Both the position numbers and the translations under genes were made by a program. A DNA stretch of 7,835 bases from Nitrospira sp. UBA6909 (GTDB taxonomy: Bacteria; Nitrospirota; Nitrospiria; Nitrospirales; Nitrospiraceae): the NCBI GenBank assembly GCA_002451055.1, contig DKBD01000250.1:17948-25782 (forward strand), read 5' to 3'. Below the pieces are notes generated by a model. That model saw only the letters and a program-made list of their open reading frames with translations. It was not told where the DNA came from and made no database searches. Positions within the stretch are counted from its first letter, which is position 1, and each line of letters begins with the position of its first letter. Shown in pieces: positions 5,514 through 7,835 of this stretch.

Positions 5514-5755
5514 GCATGACGCATGACTACTTGTCGCGAAATCGCCAGCAAGTCGTATCTCGTTGAACGTATCGAGCTGAGCCAGAGAGCGTATAGCGTA
5601 TGGCCTATGGCACGTGATTGGATCGGCCGATCGGGTTCTTCATTTCACCCTCCACCACTCTTGTGCCATAAGCCATATGCCATATGCTCTGGTCTTCGGA
5701 CGAGATACGAACGACAAAGCGCTCAGACAACCGCTGTCCGATCATGATGTCATGC
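5514..5755. repeat. Nested heptamer-periodic inverted repeats filling the spacer before lpxB
   Basis: The roughly 285-base spacer holds no credible gene but has layered symmetry. Outermost, GCATGAC occurs twice in tandem (5514-5520, 5521-5527), and its reverse complement GTCATGC lies at 5749-5755 over the lpxB start codon. Next, TCGTATCTCG (5553-5562) pairs perfectly with CGAGATACGA (5701-5710). Innermost, a 28-base arm at 5586-5613 pairs with 5663-5690, with 24 of 28 positions matching by my count; two of the four differences would be G-U pairs in RNA. The inner arms are 7-base periodic (units such as GCGTATA, GCGTATG, GCCTATG). The central loop contains a perfect 12-base palindrome, GATCGGCCGATC (5621-5632). 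No T-tract follows any arm. Function is unknown; a REP-like or miniature mobile element is possible. Confidence 0.75.
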
Positions 5756-6882
5756 CTCGCATTCTGATCATCACCGGTGAAGCCTCCGGCGATCTTCACG
5801 GGGCCAACCTGGCTCGAGCGCTCAAGGCGCAGGATCCGGATGTCGTGCTGGCAGGCATCGGAGGGTCGGAGATGCAGGCGGCTGGCGTGCGGTTGGTTCG
5901 CGAGACGGGCCGGTTCGACATCATCGGCATGATCGGCCCCCTCATGGTCTTCGCGGTGATTCGGCGGTTCTTGGCCGTTCGGCGACTGTTCAGGTCCGAA
6001 CCCTGGGACGCGGTGGTTTTCATCGACCATCCGGGTTTGAACTTGCGCTACGCTTACTTTGCCAAGGCGGCCGGGCTGCGTGTTTTCTACTATATTGCTC
6101 CACAGATCTGGGCCTGGAGACCCGGGCGCATTCACTGGATCAAACAGCGCGTCGATCACGTCTTGGTGATTCTGCCGTTCGAGAAGGCGATTTATGATCA
6201 AGCGGGTGTCCGCTGTACGTTCGTCGGACATCCCCTTTTGGATGCAGTCGCGCCCCAGTATGATCGTGGGGGACTACGCAAGTCGTTCGCGCTTGCGTCG
6301 GAGGGGCCGGTGATTGCCTTGCTGCCGGGAAGCCGGACGAGCGAGGTCGAGTCGTTGCTGCCGATCTTGCTCGAGGCTGCCGAAAAATTGGCGCATCGTG
6401 ATCCCCAAACTCAGTTTCTCCTGGCGCAGGCCTCGACAATCCAGGATAATCTGTTGGAGTCTCTGTTGCGGCGGAGTTCTGTTTCAGTCAAGGTTGTGAA
6501 AGAACGGGCCAGTGAAGTGATGGCGGTGTCGGATTTGGCGTTGGTGGCGTCTGGCACCGCAACCCTCCAGGCGGCCGTGATCGGCACTCCGTTGATCTTG
6601 GTGTATCGGACGAGCGCGTTGACCTTCTGGCTGGCATTTTTTCTCATTCGAGTCAGATGGATCGGTCTCGTGAACTTGGTGGCGGGGCGAACGGTGGTAC
6701 CGGAGTTGATCCAAGCGGATGCGACAGGACAGCGGTTGTATGAAGAGGCCCTGCGCCTCTTGGAAGATCGATTCGCTTATGATGAAATGAAGCGCAGCTT
6801 GGCGAAGGTGCGCGCGGCACTGGGTGAGCCCGGTGCTTCGATCAGAGCGGCGGAGGTCGTGCTGGCGGCATGTCGGGGATAG
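5752..6882 (+). CDS. lpxB: Lipid-A-disaccharide synthase LpxB
   Basis: LpxB (glycosyltransferase family 19) condenses lipid X with UDP-2,3-diacylglucosamine to form the lipid A disaccharide at the inner face of the cytoplasmic membrane. The 376-residue product (E. coli 382) shows MPRILIITGEASGDLHGANL at the N-terminus and FIDHPGLNLRYA (about 90-101). Next come YYIAPQIWAWRPGRI (113-127), FVGHPLLD and ALLPGSRTSEVE (about 189-200). The donor-site segment follows, with ASGTATLQAAVIGTP and NLVAGRTVVPELIQ. I chose ATG 5752 because family similarity begins exactly there. The frame stays open back to a GTG at 5614, but that extra stretch lies in repeat DNA and has no LpxB character. No ribosome binding site is visible before ATG 5752, and the codon lies in the right-hand repeat arm. 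The 3' end overlaps msbA by 13 bases. Confidence 0.96.
   Translation: MPRILIITGEASGDLHGANLARALKAQDPDVVLAGIGGSEMQAAGVRLVRETGRFDIIGMIGPLMVFAVIRRFLAVRRLFRSEPWDAVVFIDHPGLNLRYAYFAKAAGLRVFYYIAPQIWAWRPGRIHWIKQRVDHVLVILPFEKAIYDQAGVRCTFVGHPLLDAVAPQYDRGGLRKSFALASEGPVIALLPGSRTSEVESLLPILLEAAEKLAHRDPQTQFLLAQASTIQDNLLESLLRRSSVSVKVVKERASEVMAVSDLALVASGTATLQAAVIGTPLILVYRTSALTFWLAFFLIRVRWIGLVNLVAGRTVVPELIQADATGQRLYEEALRLLEDRFAYDEMKRSLAKVRAALGEPGASIRAAEVVLAACRG
6852..6856 (+). promoter_or_regulatory. Probable ribosome binding site of msbA, inside lpxB
   Basis: GGAGG stands 13 bases before ATG 6870, a longer gap than usual. It is the only strong candidate in the overlap region, and translational coupling with lpxB may compensate. 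Confidence 0.5.
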
Positions 6883-7835
6883 ATCGATTCAAACGGCTCA
6901 TGCGCTATGTCGGTCCGTATCGGGCCCGATTTGCGGGCGCCTTTGCGTGCTCCGGGCTGGTCGCGTTGCTGACAGGGGTATATGCGTGGCTGGCGAAGCC
7001 GGTTCTGGACGGGATTTTTATCGAGAAGAATGAGAGTTTATGGCTGATCTTGCCGGTTGCATTGTTGGGGGTGGCTGTGTTGAAGGCCCTCTTCAGCTAC
7101 GGGGTAGGGTATTTGATGGCCTATGTGACGAATCGGATCATCGCCGACATCAGGCAGGAGTTGTTCCAACATCTGATCCGGCTCCCGGTCGGTTTCCACG
7201 ATGCCAATACATCGGGTCGCTTGGTCTCGCGCGTAGTGAACGACGTCGGACTGATGGCGAGCGCCGCGTCGAATGTGCTGAAAGACATTTTTCAGAATGT
7301 CCTGACGTGCCTGGCCATGGTGGCCGTGATCTTCTATCAGAACTGGAAGCTGGCGGGGTTGTCGGCCATCGTTATTCCGCTGTCGGCGGTGACAATGGTG
7401 CGGATCGGGAAGCGATTGCGGCGGCTGGCGACAAGCGGACAGGAGAAGATGGGCGATATGTCGTCGATGCTTCAGGAGACGCTGGCCGGCATCAGAATGG
7501 TGAAGGCGTTTGGGCGAGAAGACGCGGAGGCGGCAAAGTTCAAGGAGTACAATCGGGCCTTCTTGGCGAACACGCTGAAAGCCAACCAGGTCTGGTCGAT
7601 CGGGTCGTCGCACATGGAAGTCATCGGCGTCGTCGGTGTGGCGGGGATCATTTGGTACGGCGGGTATCTGGTCATCCATGACATTATGACGCCCGGTGCG
7701 TTGTTTTCGTTCATGGCAGCCATGTTCATGGCGTATACGCCGATTCGTAAACTGTCCGGGGCAAATAACATCATTCAACAAGCCCTCGCCGCAGCCGAAC
7801 GGGTCTATCACGTGATGGACCTGCGGACCGAACAA
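6870..7835 (+). CDS. msbA: Lipid A export ABC transporter MsbA, transmembrane domain (3' truncated)
   Basis: The frame runs open to the window end, giving the first 322 residues of a protein that should be about 580-600. MsbA is a homodimeric ABC exporter that flips core-lipid A across the inner membrane. The visible part is the membrane domain. Hydrophobic segments lie at about residues 21-40, 50-75, 135-180 (two helices) and 250-295 (two helices). Between them are typical coupling features such as FQHLIRLPVGFHDANTSGRLVSRVVNDV and LQETLAGIRMVKAFGRED. The segment MAYTPIRKLSGANNIIQQALAAAERVY marks the link to the nucleotide-binding domain. Walker A, the ABC signature and Walker B all lie outside the window. 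The start ATG 6870 overlaps the end of lpxB by 13 bases, indicating tight coupling. An alternative in-frame ATG at 6900 has no ribosome binding site. A general MsbA-like lipid or peptide exporter is the alternative; the lipid A context favours MsbA. Confidence 0.93.
   Translation, partial: MSGIDRFKRLMRYVGPYRARFAGAFACSGLVALLTGVYAWLAKPVLDGIFIEKNESLWLILPVALLGVAVLKALFSYGVGYLMAYVTNRIIADIRQELFQHLIRLPVGFHDANTSGRLVSRVVNDVGLMASAASNVLKDIFQNVLTCLAMVAVIFYQNWKLAGLSAIVIPLSAVTMVRIGKRLRRLATSGQEKMGDMSSMLQETLAGIRMVKAFGREDAEAAKFKEYNRAFLANTLKANQVWSIGSSHMEVIGVVGVAGIIWYGGYLVIHDIMTPGALFSFMAAMFMAYTPIRKLSGANNIIQQALAAAERVYHVMDLRTEQ

Noticed and set aside
5563..5596. Sigma-70-type promoter (TTGAAC with a TATAG-like element) before lpxB
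   Set aside because: The spacing between the two elements is about 22 bases or more, and both lie in repeat units, so the match is not supportable.
5586..5690. Rho-independent terminator between the oxidoreductase gene and lpxB
   Set aside because: The arms are long and imperfect with a 49-base loop, and no T-tract follows.
5614..5751. In-frame N-terminal extension of LpxB by 46 codons
   Set aside because: The stretch is encoded by the inverted repeat region, and LpxB similarity begins exactly at ATG 5752.
5514..5755. CRISPR-like repeat array
   Set aside because: Units are 7 bases, contiguous and degenerate, with no uniform repeat-spacer alternation and no cas genes.
7038..7835. Minus-strand (265 codons) and alternative plus-strand (7040-7681) open frames over msbA
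   Set aside because: Both overlap the obvious MsbA membrane domain in other frames and show no membrane or domain pattern of their own.

Overview
The window is a nearly continuous plus-strand block of outer-membrane genes from a Gram-negative, moderately GC-rich bacterium. In order it holds the 3' end of bamA, two skp/ompH-family genes, fabZ, lpxA, lpxI, a Gfo/Idh/MocA oxidoreductase, lpxB and the 5' part of msbA. LpxI in place of LpxH, two OmpH genes, and an oxidoreductase between lpxI and lpxB fit a Nitrospirota-type (Nitrospira-like) genome. That is a judgement from gene order and remembered families, not from a search, and other deep-branching diderms remain possible.

Layout. Bases 1-2071 carry outer-membrane protein assembly: the BamA barrel, an OmpH-like protein with a lipobox, and an OmpH-like protein with an ordinary Sec signal. 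Bases 2111-6882 carry fatty-acid elongation (FabZ) and early lipid A synthesis (LpxA, LpxI, LpxB), with the oxidoreductase inside the lipid A genes. Base 6870 onward is the membrane domain of the lipid A flippase MsbA, cut by the window end before its ATPase domain.

How the genes work together. FabZ makes the precursors of acyl-ACP, and LpxA puts a 3-hydroxyacyl chain on UDP-GlcNAc. LpxI splits UDP-2,3-diacylglucosamine to lipid X, LpxB joins lipid X to a second UDP-diacylglucosamine, and MsbA flips the finished core-lipid A. BamA and the Skp-like proteins insert and chaperone barrel proteins in the same membrane. The oxidoreductase may be GnnA-like, making a 3-amino sugar donor for LpxA, but its aminotransferase partner is not in the window. 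lpxD, which lies between skp and fabZ in enterobacteria, is absent from that place.

The least ordinary part is non-coding. Most junctions are short or overlapping, but three spacers (after fabZ, after lpxI, before lpxB) are filled with 7-base-periodic repeats arranged partly as inverted repeats. Two of these runs overlap a stop codon, and one inverted set reaches the lpxB start codon, which has no visible ribosome binding site. I saw no tRNA, rRNA, CRISPR array, insertion sequence or convincing promoter or terminator.
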